From Anaerolineae bacterium (GTDB taxonomy: Bacteria; Chloroflexota; Anaerolineae; Aggregatilineales; JAFGMM01): a stretch of 64,000 nucleotides of DNA. The position numbers and the translations under genes were made by a program. The stretch is from positions 62,001 through 126,000 of the forward strand of contig JAOSJO010000012.1 of NCBI GenBank assembly GCA_027494055.1, given 5' to 3'. The notes under the pieces were generated by a model. It searched no databases and had not been told where the DNA came from. It saw only the letters and a program-made list of their open reading frames with translations. Of this stretch, positions 17,785 to 27,108 are shown piece after piece (position 1 is the first letter of the stretch; every line of letters begins with the position of its first letter).

Positions 17785-18741
17785 TTACCGGATCGAGTGC
17801 GGGTCGAGCGCGTCACGGAGGCCGTCGCCGATAAAGTTGATGCCGAGCGTGGTCAGCACGATCATCAGGCCGGGGAAGAACCACAGCCACCAATGCCCCT
17901 GGATCACCGCGCTCGTCGCGCCCTGCATCATGCTGCCCCAGGTCGCGGTCGGCGCGCGGACGCCCAGCCCCAGGAAGCTGATGTACGCCTCGGTGATGAT
18001 CGCACCGGCCACGCCGAGCGTGGCGGCCACGATGATGGGGGCCATCGCGTTGGGCAGGATGTGGCCGAAGATGATGCGCGGCGTGCTCACGCCGATGCAG
18101 TGCGCCGCCGTGACGAACTCCTGCTCGCGCAGCGAGAGGTATGTCGAGCGGACAATCCGCGCCAGATACATCCAGCTTGTCGCCCCGATAATCAGCACGA
18201 TCACGATCACGCTGCCGCTGAACGTGCGACCCAGAACCTGGACATCGCCGATCCTGTTGCCGAAGAACTTCGCCATCACCAGCAACAAGAAGATTTGCGG
18301 GATGGTGAGCATCGCCTCGGTGATGCGCATGAGCACGCTGTCGAGCAGGCCGCCATAGTAGCCCGCCAGCGCGCCCGTCAGCGTGCCGACCACCACGCTG
18401 ATGAGGGCCGCCACCACGCCGATGACGAGCGAAATCTGCCCGCCGTAGATCGTCCGCGCCAGCACGTCACGCCCGATCTCGTCCGTGCCGAAGAGGAACG
18501 CGCCGCCGGGGGCCAGATAGCGCCGGGTCACGTCGTTGTAATTCGCGTCGGCCTCGGAAAAGACCAAAGAGCCGACGATGATATAAAGGACGAGGCCCAA
18601 TAGGATCAGCGCGCCGACCATCGCCATGCGGTGGCGACGAAACCGCCGCCACGCGAGCTTCGCCAGCGACTCCTCTTTGCGCATGGTCGCGTCGAGCGCG
18701 AGGACGCCGCCCGGTCTTGCAGGAACATCCGTAGCAGACAT
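17785..18741 (-). CDS. dppC: ABC transporter permease, DppC/OppC type
   Basis: 318 residues. N-terminal OppC_N segment followed by the BPD_transp_1 domain with the EAA loop in the form ITEAYISFLGLGVRAPTATW, which is the DppC/OppC signature. The C-terminus (LGINFIGDGLRDALDPHSIR) is the standard end of the family. I prefer the ATG at 18741, which follows a GGGAGGGG-type binding site, over the ATG at 18762 that would overlap dppB. It forms the membrane channel of a peptide or nickel-type importer with the neighbouring DppB-like permease and binding protein. The ATPase genes are not in this cluster. Confidence 0.92.
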   Translation of the reverse strand: MSATDVPARPGGVLALDATMRKEESLAKLAWRRFRRHRMAMVGALILLGLVLYIIVGSLVFSEADANYNDVTRRYLAPGGAFLFGTDEIGRDVLARTIYGGQISLVIGVVAALISVVVGTLTGALAGYYGGLLDSVLMRITEAMLTIPQIFLLLVMAKFFGNRIGDVQVLGRTFSGSVIVIVLIIGATSWMYLARIVRSTYLSLREQEFVTAAHCIGVSTPRIIFGHILPNAMAPIIVAATLGVAGAIITEAYISFLGLGVRAPTATWGSMMQGATSAVIQGHWWLWFFPGLMIVLTTLGINFIGDGLRDALDPHSIR

Positions 18742-18754
18742 CAGCCCCTCCCCA

Positions 18755-19786
18755 TCACGCATAGCGGATGCGCGGATCCAGCCAGGTGTACGTGATGTCG
18801 GTGAGTATCTGGAAGAGCACGACCATCACGGAAACGAGCATCAGGATGCCCATCAGCACCGGATAGTCGGCGCGGTCGAGGTGGTGGAGGAAGAGCCGCC
18901 CCATCCCCGGCCACTGGAAGATCGATTCCGTGACCAGCGCGCCCGCCAACAGGAAGGGGAGGTCGAGGCCAATTAGAGTCACCAGCGGCAGCGCGGCGTT
19001 CTTGAACGCATGACGCCAGACGACAAGCTGCTCATGCAGGCCCTTGCTGCGCGCCGTGCGAACGTAGTCCGAATGGATCACCTCCAGCATATTGGAGCGG
19101 ATATAGCGGCTGTACGCGGCGACGCTGATGGCGGCGATGGTCGTGACCGGCAGGATCATGTGCCGGATCAGCTCAAAAATGGTCTTGTCTGCGCCTGGAT
19201 CGTACATGCCCAGCGTCGGCAGGTAGGGCAGACCCCACGTCTTGAAGTTCACCGAGAAGACGAACATCAGCATCAGGCCCAGCCAGAAGACGGGCATGGA
19301 GTAGGTGATGAACGACAGGCTGGTGAAGAAGTGATCGAGGAATGAATACTGCTTCAGCGCAGACATCATGCCAATCGCAAGCGACACCACCACAATGACA
19401 ATCTCAGCCGGGATCATCAGGATCAGCGTATTGGGGATGCGCTGACCGATGATCTCGCTGACAGGACGGCGCTCGACCATCGACATGCCCAGGTCGCCAC
19501 GCAGCACCCCCCTACGGTTGCCGGCCGTCTCCGGCTCGCCGTCGCCGTCCATGTCGAACGTCATCCAGTCGTTGCCGATCAGCCAGTAGATGTACTGCAT
19601 GTAGACCGGTTGGTCCAGCCCCAACTGGCGCGCCAGGCGCTCCCGATCTTCGGAGCGCAGCCGTTCGCGCCCGCCCATCGTGGCGAGCGGGTCGCCGATG
19701 TTGTTCATCAACACAAAGAGGATGACGCTCACGAAAAGGAGCAGTGGAATGGTCTGCAACAGCCGGCGCACGAGATAGCGGCCCAC
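18755..19786 (-). CDS. dppB: ABC transporter permease, DppB/OppB type
   Basis: 343 residues with a GTG start. N-terminus GRYLVRRLLQTIPLLLFVS is typical of DppB/OppB. The binding-protein-dependent transport domain ends with ALVTESIFQWPGMGRLF, the DppB signature, and the chain closes with TDITYTWLDPRIRYA. A soluble insertion (GDNWMTF-like stretch with Asp-rich MDGDGEPETAGNR) lies in the first periplasmic loop. It lies between the binding-protein gene upstream and dppC downstream, all on the minus strand. Confidence 0.93.
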   Translation of the reverse strand: MGRYLVRRLLQTIPLLLFVSVILFVLMNNIGDPLATMGGRERLRSEDRERLARQLGLDQPVYMQYIYWLIGNDWMTFDMDGDGEPETAGNRRGVLRGDLGMSMVERRPVSEIIGQRIPNTLILMIPAEIVIVVVSLAIGMMSALKQYSFLDHFFTSLSFITYSMPVFWLGLMLMFVFSVNFKTWGLPYLPTLGMYDPGADKTIFELIRHMILPVTTIAAISVAAYSRYIRSNMLEVIHSDYVRTARSKGLHEQLVVWRHAFKNAALPLVTLIGLDLPFLLAGALVTESIFQWPGMGRLFLHHLDRADYPVLMGILMLVSVMVVLFQILTDITYTWLDPRIRYA

Positions 19787-19866
19787 GGTCCCCTCCGGAA
19801 AAGCATCAAGGGGCGGGCGGCGCTGCCCGCCCCGCTTCCGTGCGATGTCTCAGCGTGGGCGCGGCG

Positions 19867-21512
19867 TCATCCGGCGATGTCCCACTCGTAGGCGTTCCAG
19901 AACGCGTTCTGCCCCACACCGGAGATGCGCGCGTTCAACACGCGCGGATTGGTCGCCCAGTTGTCCGGGTCAGAGAACACGCCCAGCCAGTACAGCTCTT
20001 CCTGAATGATCCTGTCGATCTCATGGAAGATCTCCGCGCGGGCTGTCGGATCGACCGTAACGGTCTGGGCGTCCAGGAGTTCCTCCAGGCGCTCATCACA
20101 CACCTGCTGGTCGTTGATGCCGGCAGGGTTCTCGTCGGTAGCGATCTCTCCACACCGCCATTGCCGGACATTGGGATCCGGGAAATCCGGGTTGGTGGAC
20201 CACTCCGCGATGTCGAACTGGCCGGTCGCCGTGATCCCGCCTTCCGCGTAGGTGCCGAAGAACTGGTCGCTGGTGTAGTTGAACAGGTCAAGGCACGCGC
20301 CGACCTGGGCCATTTGCTGCTGGAGAACCGGTGCAACCGCCAGGCGCAGAGCGCGCTGGTTGGTGACGAACCGCAGTACGAGTTCCTCGCCGTCCTTGTC
20401 GCGGCAGCCATCGCCGTTGGTGTCTACCCAGCCCGCCTCTTCCAGCAACACTATCGCACCGTCGGGATCATAGGGGAGCGGATCCAGGTCGGGGTTGGCG
20501 AAAGGCGTGCCATCCCAGAAGCTGCTGACTACGTGGCTGAGGGGGAAACAGTTCGCTGACGATGGTGAAGCGGTCGTAGGCCATCGCCAGCGCGCGGCGG
20601 ACATTGAGGTCTTGCAGCGCGGGGTGGCCAGTCCCATCCTGGCGGATGTTGAAGAACACCCCCTCGTTGAAGCCGGAAGCGACTACAACAACTCTGACGC
20701 CAGCCTCTTCCAGCACTGGGATGGCGTCGGGTTCGAAGAAGGTGCCGATGTCGGCGTTGCCGGCCACCAAGTCGGCGATCTGCGCCTGGTCATCGACGCC
20801 CACACGGACGTAGATGCTGTCGAGCGTGGCCGAGCCATCGAACCAGTTCTCGTTGCGCTCGAACAAGATGTGGCTGCCGCTCTCCCACTCGGTGGCGACG
20901 AAGGGGCCGCTCGTAACGTTCGGCCGACGGTTCCATTCTGCACCGTCAATGGTGCCCTCCGCGTCGAAGACCGGCTCCAGGATGTGCTTGGGAAGGATCC
21001 CGTCAATAAACAATCTGGCCGGCCAGGGCGCATAGGGTTCACTGAAGGTCACAACAACGGTTAGCGCATCGGGTGCTTCAACGCTGGTAATAAACAGGTC
21101 GTAGGGGTCGCGAGTGGATACCGCGTTGCTGGGAGCGGTGACCATCTCATATGTGAACACGAAGTCAGCCGAGGTGATCGGCTCGCCGTCAGACCACCAA
21201 ATGTCATCGCGCAACTTCAGCGTTATGACGGTGCCGTCCTCATTGATACCTCCGTTATCGACAGAGGGGATCTCGGTCAACAGGCGTGGCATAAGCTCCA
21301 CTTTGTCATTGTAGCTCCACGCACCAAGCAGGTACAGATCCTTCAGGATCTGGGAGAACCACATGTTCGAGTAGTATGGGTTCAGGGTGTCAGGTTCCTG
21401 AACCAGGTCAATGACCACGGTCTTGCCCTGCGCGCTGGCCGCCATCGGGATCATGGTCAGGACTAGCATTGCGGGCAGCAGCAGGCTCAAAAAGGGTGCG
21501 GACTTTGCGCAT
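19867..21512 (-). CDS. Family 5 extracellular solute-binding protein (peptide/oligosaccharide ABC), frameshifted
   Basis: About 548 residues. Signal peptide (LLPAMLVLTMIPMAASAQG), then the SBP_bac_5 fold: DLVQEPDTLNPYYSN, VITLKLRDDIWWSDGEPITS and LNVRRALAMAYDR are family blocks. The true start is probably the ATG at 21512, 10 nt after GAGGAGG. It reads MRKVRTLLSLLLPAML when one base is removed from the A5 run at 21489-21493. A second extra base in the G5 run at 20541-20545 separates the C-terminal part (HVVSSFWDGTPFANPD onward). It would capture peptides or similar ligands for the DppBC-like permeases just downstream. Confidence 0.88.
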
Positions 21513-21715
21513 GATATGTCATCCTCCTCAGGGAACATCGAAAGCCACGGTTCGCCGGAACTGCGCTGTCTCGTCGTTCTGCTCGATAGGCGCTCCTTTC
21601 GGTCGACGGCTAGGTCAGCGCCCCGTACCAGGACATACCGGCCCAGGTCGTCGGGGTGCAGGCGTATGGAGTTCGACGGCGCGGTTCTCTACGAGTTGGG
21701 TCTGGAATGATAATA

Positions 21716-21745
21716 AGTATATATTGCCGTTGCGCAAGTTGACAA
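21716..21745 (-). promoter_or_regulatory. Sigma-70-type promoter of the peptide ABC operon
   Basis: On the minus strand TTGTCA (21745-21740) and TATACT (21721-21716) are separated by 18 bp. The -35 box overlaps the outer copy of a 31-bp direct repeat. The predicted leader is about 200 nt. Confidence 0.5.
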
Positions 21746-21771
21746 CCAGTTTATTCCGGCTTTCTGAGGCG
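21741..21771. repeat. 31-bp direct repeat, copy 1
   Basis: Identical at 29 of 31 positions to 21924-21954, 183 bp away. The second copy carries the last codons and the stop of the PspA-like gene; this copy is non-coding. Confidence 0.75.
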
Positions 21772-21792
21772 GTATCTGTTCATCTTCTGGCC

Positions 21793-21812
21793 CCCGCGAC
21801 TTCAGTCGCGGG
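21793..21812. repeat. REP-like palindrome with TTCA loop
   Basis: An 8-bp perfect stem (CCCGCGAC / GTCGCGGG) closes the loop TTCA. The core GACTTCAGTC is also present in the second palindrome 59 bp away, in the same orientation. Confidence 0.7.
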
Positions 21813-21851
21813 CTAATTCGTATTCTTATCGGCCATTTTCTGCGATTAATC

Positions 21852-21867
21852 GCCGACTTCAGTCGGC
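21852..21867. repeat. REP-like palindrome with TTCA loop
   Basis: A 6-bp perfect stem (GCCGAC / GTCGGC) with the same TTCA loop and the same orientation as 21793-21812. It may belong to IS200/IS605-related REP families; no transposase is nearby. Confidence 0.7.
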
Positions 21868-21923
21868 AGATTACGAAAAAAGCACACAACGGTACGACGC
21901 CGAATGGACAAGGTGAATAGGTG

Positions 21924-21954
21924 GACAACCAGTCTATTCCGGCTTGCTGAGGCG
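21924..21954. repeat. 31-bp direct repeat, copy 2 (3' end of the PspA-like gene)
   Basis: Partner of 21741-21771. The repeat pair brackets both REP-like palindromes, so the interval looks like an inserted or duplicated unit. Confidence 0.75.
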
Positions 21955-22928
21955 CGAGCGGCGCGCGGCAAGGTCCTTGGCGACCTCATCCTCGCTGGGA
22001 CCGTCGTCCGGAATTTCGGGCACCTCCGGCTGCCGCGGCTCCGATTGCGCCTTCCAGGCCTGCGCAGCGCCCATGTTTTGCTCGGCTTGTTCGATCTGCT
22101 GCCGCGCTCTGCGGAGCGCCGCCGTGAGCCGCTGGACCTCCGGGAGCGCGGGCTTCTGGTCCTCGGTCGCTTCGTCGGGAGCAGCCGGGGACGCCTCCGC
22201 AGCGACAGGTTCACGCATGTCGGGCGGCAGGCGGTAGCGCTCTGGCTGCGGCGGGGCGGTGTCTGCCGGGGTGGGGCAGGCGCGGCTTCGGATGCCGGTG
22301 CCTCGGACGCCGGCGGGGGCGCGCTTGCCTCGGACGGCGAAGGCGCAGGCGCGGCGTCCTCCTCCCCGGTGACCGGGATGCGCACGGTGCGCGGCGGCGC
22401 GGGCGGTTCGACCTGCGTGGGGGCGGGGCGCTCCAGCCTGACCCTGGGCGCTTCGACCTCGGCGGCGGGCGGCTCGGTTTCTTGCGCAGCCTGCTGCGCC
22501 CGCTCGACCTGCCGGCGGCCCTCAATGTCGCCGACCAGCGAGTCGAGGTAGTTCACCTGTGACATCAACTCGGCAGCCGCGGCCCGGTGTTGCTGAAGCT
22601 GGTGCTCCAGCATCGCCGCGCGGTTTTGAAGCCGCTTGAGGCGCATCACCAACAGGCGCGCACGGGCGTTATCGCCCTCCGCGACGGCGCGGTCGGCGGC
22701 GACATCGGTTTCCTCGATCTCGCCCAGCAATTTCGCCAGGTCGGCGGCGAGCTTGTCCTCGTAGTCCAGCGCCTCGTTGACCCGCTTGCGCAGGGCATCG
22801 ACCTCGTAGTCGAGTTCGCCGGTCCGGGGGAGTGTGAGGTCGGGCAGCCGGTCCCCCACCTCCGCCACGAAGTCAGTGACGCTCGAACGCACCAACAGGC
22901 CGAGCTTCTCGAAAAGGCTTTTTGCCAT
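21934..22928 (-). CDS. PspA/IM30-like coiled-coil protein (frameshifted)
   Basis: About 331 residues. The start MAKSLFEKLGLLVRSSVTDF and the long helical segment to about residue 145 (LRKRVNEALDYEDKLAADLA, QNRAAMLEHQLQQHRAAAAE) resemble PspA/IM30 membrane-stress proteins. The second half is a Pro/Ala/Glu-rich linker followed by a second helical block (LRRARQQIEQAEQNMGAAQA). One base is missing in the GGGG at 22253-22256; restoring it joins TPPPQPERYRLPPD. Its likely role is binding to the inner membrane surface under envelope stress. The family call rests on the first 140 residues only. Its stop and last codons are duplicated downstream. Confidence 0.65.
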
Positions 22929-23037
22929 CGCTGTCTCCGATGTTGAGTCCCTTTTGTTCATTTTACCATAGCTGCAAGCTGCCGCTATTGTTATATTTCC
23001 TCTAATCACCATCGCGTTCTGCAAGAGGAGGAGAACC

Positions 23038-23841
23038 ATGAAACGCTATGCGCTGATCTTCGTTGGCGCGCTCCTGGCGCTGGCGGCGTTTGCGGCCGGC
23101 GGCGCGAGCGCGGCCCGGTCTGCCAGCCCGCCGCCGGGGTTCCCGTTCACGCCCGTGGACTTGACGCACGTCCTCCGGTCGGGCATCCCGATCTGGCCGG
23201 GCGACCCGGAGTATCGCCTGACGCCCTGGGCGACGTTCGAAAACGACGGCTACTTCCTCAACGAACTTGCCATCGGCGAGCACAGCGGCACGCACTTCGG
23301 CGCGCCGGTCCACTTCCACGAGGGCGCGCCTGACGCCGCGACCTTCACCGCCGACGATCTCGTCGTGCCGGCTGTCGTCATCGACGTGGCAGAGGCCGTG
23401 GGCGACAACGTAGATTACCGGTTCACGCTGGCGGAACTGGAGGCGTGGGAGGCGGAGTTCGGCGCGATTCCCGCCGGGAGCGCAGTGCTTCTGCGCACCG
23501 GCTGGGATCGCTTTTGGGGCGATCCGGAGGCCTTCCTCGGCTTCGATGACGAGGGCGGCCTGCACTTTCCTGGCTTTGGCGCGGACGCTGCCGCGTTCCT
23601 GGTCAACGAGCGCGCAGTTGCCGGCCTGGGCATCGACACGCACGGCATCGACCCTGGCAACGACGAGGAGTACGCCCCGAACACGCTGATGCTCGGCGCG
23701 GGCGGCTTCCACCTGGAGAATCTGACCAACCTGGACCGCCTCCCGGCGCACGGCGCGGTCCTGGTGATCGGCGCGCTGCCCATCGAGGGTGGCTCAGGCG
23801 GGCCGGTGCGGGTGATTGCGCTGGTGCCTCACACGGAGTAA
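23038..23841 (+). CDS. Secreted cyclase-family protein (kynurenine formamidase-like)
   Basis: 267 residues. The start follows GAGGAGG. N-terminal signal peptide (YALIFVGALLALAAFAAGG). The cyclase/arylformamidase fold is shown by DLTHVLRSGIPIWPGDP and the metal-binding motif GEHSGTHFGAPVHFHEG (HxGTHxDxPxHF, with Gly in place of the Asp). It also has LLRTGWDRFWG and the late GLGIDTHGIDPG block. Members hydrolyse formylkynurenine or other amides/esters with Zn or Mn; the substrate here is open, and secretion argues against tryptophan degradation. The gene stands alone, convergent with holB and separated from it by a strong hairpin. Confidence 0.82.
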   Translation: MKRYALIFVGALLALAAFAAGGASAARSASPPPGFPFTPVDLTHVLRSGIPIWPGDPEYRLTPWATFENDGYFLNELAIGEHSGTHFGAPVHFHEGAPDAATFTADDLVVPAVVIDVAEAVGDNVDYRFTLAELEAWEAEFGAIPAGSAVLLRTGWDRFWGDPEAFLGFDDEGGLHFPGFGADAAAFLVNERAVAGLGIDTHGIDPGNDEEYAPNTLMLGAGGFHLENLTNLDRLPAHGAVLVIGALPIEGGSGGPVRVIALVPHTE

Positions 23842-23878
23842 GCGCGCCGGAGCGCGCTCAAGGTTGAGGTCAAGTATG

Positions 23879-23908
23879 CAGCGGCCACCGGGGTTCCGGT
23901 GGCCGCTG
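23879..23908. terminator. Bidirectional hairpin between cyclase and holB
   Basis: A 13-bp perfect stem (23879-23891 / 23896-23908) with a 4-nt loop GGTT lies between two convergent genes. No long T-run follows, as is common in GC-rich genomes. Confidence 0.7.
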
Positions 23909-23947
23909 GTTATCAGTGGCATCACGCGACGCGCCGGTCGGCTGATC

Positions 23948-24982
23948 TTACAGCGAAGCAGCCTCCAGGCGACCGGTCGCGACCTCCGGCAAGTCGAGCA
24001 TCAGCACCTCGACCGTCAGGCGCGTGTTGGCGTTCTGCGCCAGGCGCTCCAGCGCGCCGCTCACCGCCTCCAGCCCATCCGCCGCACGCTCAGGGCCGAT
24101 ATGCGCCGCGACAGCCTGCAACGCCGGCAACCGGTCGATGTTGACCAGCGCCACGCCGCTGCCGGAGGCCAGCAGCACCACGTCGCGCCAGTAGGTCTGC
24201 CACAGCGTGAGCATGTCGCGCAGCGCCGCCGGCTGTTTGGCAACCTCCGCCGCGTAGCGGAAGCGCGCGACGCGGTCTGCGCGCAGGATCGCCTCGAGCT
24301 GGTCGAGCGCCGCCGCGCGCGCCTCCAGCAGCGCAGGGTCTTGCGCGGCGCGGACCGCCCAGCCGATCCGCCCCCCAGACAGGCGCGCCAGCCGGTCCGC
24401 CGCCTCTGGGGGCACGCCGAACGTCTCCTGCAACCCCCGGTGCGTTTCATCGAACGAAAGCGCCCGCAACAACAAGAGCTGACAGCGTGACGTAATCGTG
24501 GGCAGCAGCGCGTCGGCGCGGTCGGCAGTGAGGATCATCACCACGTGCGGCGGCGGCTCTTCCAGCGTCTTGAGCAGGGCATCCTGCGCGGCGGGCGTCG
24601 CTTCGTGAAAACGGAGCAGGATCGGCACGCGGAAGCGCCCCTCCACCGGGCGCAGCGCGAGCGATTGCTGCAACTCGCGCACCTGGTCGATCTTGAGCGC
24701 GCCGCCCTCGCGCTCCGCCTGGACGATAGGCACGTCGGGATGAACGTCCTGCCCGATGAGGCGGCACGGGCGGCACGCGCCGCATGGGGGACGGTCGCCC
24801 ACGCAGTTGAGGGCCTGGGCAAACGCGCGCGCGAGGGTCGTCTTCCCCACCGACGCCGGCCCGGTGATGAGATAGGCATGGCGCACCCTGCCGTGGGCGA
24901 GGCTGCGGCGCAACTGCGCGACGGCCCAACCGTGGCCGACGACGGGCCAGTGGTCGCGCGGCTGTGTGTGCGCGTTCATCAT
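23948..24982 (-). CDS. holB: DNA polymerase III, delta' subunit
   Basis: 344 residues. Clamp-loader AAA+ protein: Walker A in LITGPASVGKTTLARAFAQA, a four-Cys zinc module (CVGDRPPCGACRPCR), sensor/Walker B region DALLKTLEEPPPHVVMILTA and LLPTITSRCQLL, the SRC motif of delta' and gamma/tau subunits. The Walker A is intact, so nucleotide binding may be retained. The C-terminal ~150 residues form the helical collar domain. It is part of the clamp-loading complex at the replication fork. The start is either of two adjacent ATGs. Confidence 0.9.
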   Translation of the reverse strand: MMNAHTQPRDHWPVVGHGWAVAQLRRSLAHGRVRHAYLITGPASVGKTTLARAFAQALNCVGDRPPCGACRPCRLIGQDVHPDVPIVQAEREGGALKIDQVRELQQSLALRPVEGRFRVPILLRFHEATPAAQDALLKTLEEPPPHVVMILTADRADALLPTITSRCQLLLLRALSFDETHRGLQETFGVPPEAADRLARLSGGRIGWAVRAAQDPALLEARAAALDQLEAILRADRVARFRYAAEVAKQPAALRDMLTLWQTYWRDVVLLASGSGVALVNIDRLPALQAVAAHIGPERAADGLEAVSGALERLAQNANTRLTVEVLMLDLPEVATGRLEAASL

Positions 24983-25261
24983 GCTCAGACTGCTCCCAGG
25001 CGAACCCCGGCGCTCATCAGCGCCCCTTTAGCACTAATGGGGGGTTTGCGAGTCTCAGGCGCAATGCTACATTAGCGCAGACAATTGTCCAAATTCTGGT
25101 TCCATTCCCGTGCGTGGGCTGTTATAATTCAGATGTAGTTGGCACGGCTTATTTCGATTTTTTGGGGATGCTACTGGAGCAGTTTGTCATCCTCCAGGGT
25201 GGAGGCGCGCCCACCGACACACCGGGCGCCAGCACGACTCTGGAAGGAGCGGGCCACACTC

Positions 25262-25786
25262 ATGAAACTCTGCGAGTTCTGTTTCCACATTAACGACCCA
25301 GCCGCGACCCAGTGCAGCCATTGCGGGCGCGAACTCCCTGAAAAGCAATATGTGATTCGTAACGACCAGACCACAGACCGCCAGAACGATACCGGCACGC
25401 TGGGCGCGCCGGCGCCAGTTACGAAGCACACCCAACATCTCGGCCATGTCGACCGGGAGACGATTGCCCTTTACATCGAGGACACGTCAAACCCGCTGGT
25501 GCTGCGCGTCAACGATCAGGTGGTGCTGGGGCGCTACACGCCAAACAACGTGGGCAAGCGGCCCATAGACCTCGATCCCTATGATGCGTTTGAGAAGGGC
25601 GTGTCGCGCCTCCATGCCGCGATTCGCCGCCTGGAGGACGACAGCTACATTATCGTCGACCTGGGCAGCACCAACGGCACCTTGGTCAATGGCGAGCCGC
25701 TCACCCCCCACGAGCCGTTTCGTCTGCGCAACGGCGACCTCATCCGCCTGGGGGCGCTGAACCTCTATTTCTACGGACCAACCTGA
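25262..25786 (+). CDS. FHA-domain protein with N-terminal zinc ribbon
   Basis: 174 residues. The N-terminus is a Cys4 zinc ribbon (MKLCEFCFHIND ... CSHCGRELPE). Residues ~75-170 form a forkhead-associated domain with the phospho-Thr-binding Arg in VVLGRYTP, the Ser/His of GVSRLHAAIR, and LGSTNGTLVNGEPL. It binds phosphothreonine peptides and so links to Ser/Thr kinase signalling; no kinase gene is in the window. A GGAAGG binding site about 15 nt upstream and the zinc ribbon fix the start at 25262 rather than the in-frame ATG at 25139. A TATAAT at 25123-25128 lies upstream. Confidence 0.88.
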   Translation: MKLCEFCFHINDPAATQCSHCGRELPEKQYVIRNDQTTDRQNDTGTLGAPAPVTKHTQHLGHVDRETIALYIEDTSNPLVLRVNDQVVLGRYTPNNVGKRPIDLDPYDAFEKGVSRLHAAIRRLEDDSYIIVDLGSTNGTLVNGEPLTPHEPFRLRNGDLIRLGALNLYFYGPT

Positions 25787-25805
25787 ACCGACGCCTGATG
25801 CAATG

Positions 25806-25828
25806 TCGCCCGTCACACGGACGGGCGA
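25806..25828. terminator. Hairpin after the FHA gene
   Basis: A 9-bp perfect stem (TCGCCCGTC / GACGGGCGA) with a 5-nt loop, 20 bp after the stop and upstream of the convergent small secreted protein gene. Confidence 0.65.
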
Positions 25829-25898
25829 TGCTATGGTGAAACGTTGACCTCAAGAAGCCGCCGCCAGGCGTCACGGCGAGCGGCTGTGTTCGCAGGCG

Positions 25899-26192
25899 CT
25901 ACAGACACGCATCGATGGACAACCCAAGCTCGGCTGCCACAAACGCGCCCAACGCCTGCATGCTGTCATCCGGGATGATCCCGTCGGCAGCCAGAGCGCG
26001 CGCCAGGTTGCGCAGGCCCAGGCGGGGCGTGGGCTGGGTGCTGGCGTGCTCGCCCATTTCACCCATCTGCGCGAAGACCCTCGTGGCCTGTCCCCAACAG
26101 GCCCCGCTGCTCGGCGCGGCCTGCACGCCCGCCGGCACAAAGGCGGTCAAGGCCAGGAGCACGGCAATCAACAGAAGTACGCGCTTTCTCAT
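25899..26192 (-). CDS. Small secreted protein
   Basis: 97 residues. MRKRVLLLIAVLLALTAFVP ... VQAAP is a clear signal peptide with an AxA-type cleavage site, leaving a mature domain of about 72 residues with two Cys (GACWGQ and the penultimate-region DACL). The mature part is helical (LRNLARALAADGIIPDDSMQ) and resembles no family I can name. AGGAGG just upstream of the ATG fixes the start; longer in-frame extensions lack support. It is divergent from nth; the 217-bp spacer between them is AT-richer and probably carries both promoters. Confidence 0.65.
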   Translation of the reverse strand: MRKRVLLLIAVLLALTAFVPAGVQAAPSSGACWGQATRVFAQMGEMGEHASTQPTPRLGLRNLARALAADGIIPDDSMQALGAFVAAELGLSIDACL

Positions 26193-26397
26193 CTTTGCCT
26201 CCTGAGGAACTGAGTTCGGATAGGGAACGCGTGTAGTGCATCTATTATGATGTAATAGATCATATTTGTAAAGCTTAACCAACCGCGCGCAACGCTTCGA
26301 CAAGTTGCGAACGTGGGTCCGGGGGCGTCCGCGTGAGAGAACACCCTGCCCTCATGGCAAAGCGCCGGCCGCACGTGCTTGTAACAGCAAAAACTGC

Positions 26398-26403
26398 TAG
26401 AAT
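26398..26403 (+). promoter_or_regulatory. -10 box of the nth-kinase operon (probably leaderless)
   Basis: TAGAAT ends 6 nt before the nth ATG, so the transcript would begin at the start codon. A TTGTAA at 26379-26384 is too close for a standard -35. No Shine-Dalgarno is present. Confidence 0.4.
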
Positions 26404-26409
26404 GGCGTC

Positions 26410-27108
26410 ATGTCAACGCAACGACCCGACCAAGACGCACACGTGGCGCGGCTGCGCGCCAAATACGAAACCATTGCCGACCTGCTCAAAGCAACCTACG
26501 GCGCGCCGACCTGGCGTCCACACCTGTCGCCTGTTGACGAGCTGGTCAGCACGATCCTCAGCCAGAACACCAACGACGGCAACCGCGACCGCGCCTTTAT
26601 GCAGTTGCGCGCGCGCTTCCCAACCTGGGAGGCGGTGCGCGACGCGCCGGAACACGAGGTGATCGAGGCAGTCCGCCCGGCGGGGCTGGCGAACCATAAA
26701 GGCCCGCGCATCCAGGCGGCGCTGCGCCACCTGACCGAGACGCAGGGTCGCATCACGCTCGACCACCTGGAGGATATGCCGCTTGAGGAAGCGCGGGCGT
26801 GGCTGACGGGCATCGACGGCGTGGGGCCGAAGACCGCCGCCATCATCCTGCTCTTCGCCTTCGGGAAGCCGGCCTTCCCGGTGGACACCCACGTACACCG
26901 CGTCAGCAAACGGCTGGGTCTGATCGGGCCAAAGGTGAGCCGCGAGCAGGCGCACGCGGACCTTGAGGCGCTCGTGCCGCCGGCGGATTACTACGTCTTC
27001 CACCTCAACATGATCGCGCACGGGCGGGCGCTCTGCTACGCGCGCACGCCGGCGTGCGCGCGCTGCCCGCTCAGCGCGCACTGCGACTACTTCCAGGGAC
27101 TCCAATGA
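26410..27108 (+). CDS. nth: Endonuclease III family DNA glycosylase
   Basis: 232 residues. The helix-hairpin-helix with the catalytic Lys is in LTGIDGVGPKTAAIILLFAF, the catalytic Asp is in FPVDTHVHRVSKRLG, and the C-terminal Cys cluster (CYARTPACARCPLSAHC) provides the four ligands of a [4Fe-4S] cluster. It would remove oxidised pyrimidines and cleave AP sites in base excision repair. The TGA stop overlaps the ATG of the histidine kinase (ATGA), indicating translational coupling. Confidence 0.9.
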   Translation: MSTQRPDQDAHVARLRAKYETIADLLKATYGAPTWRPHLSPVDELVSTILSQNTNDGNRDRAFMQLRARFPTWEAVRDAPEHEVIEAVRPAGLANHKGPRIQAALRHLTETQGRITLDHLEDMPLEEARAWLTGIDGVGPKTAAIILLFAFGKPAFPVDTHVHRVSKRLGLIGPKVSREQAHADLEALVPPADYYVFHLNMIAHGRALCYARTPACARCPLSAHCDYFQGLQ

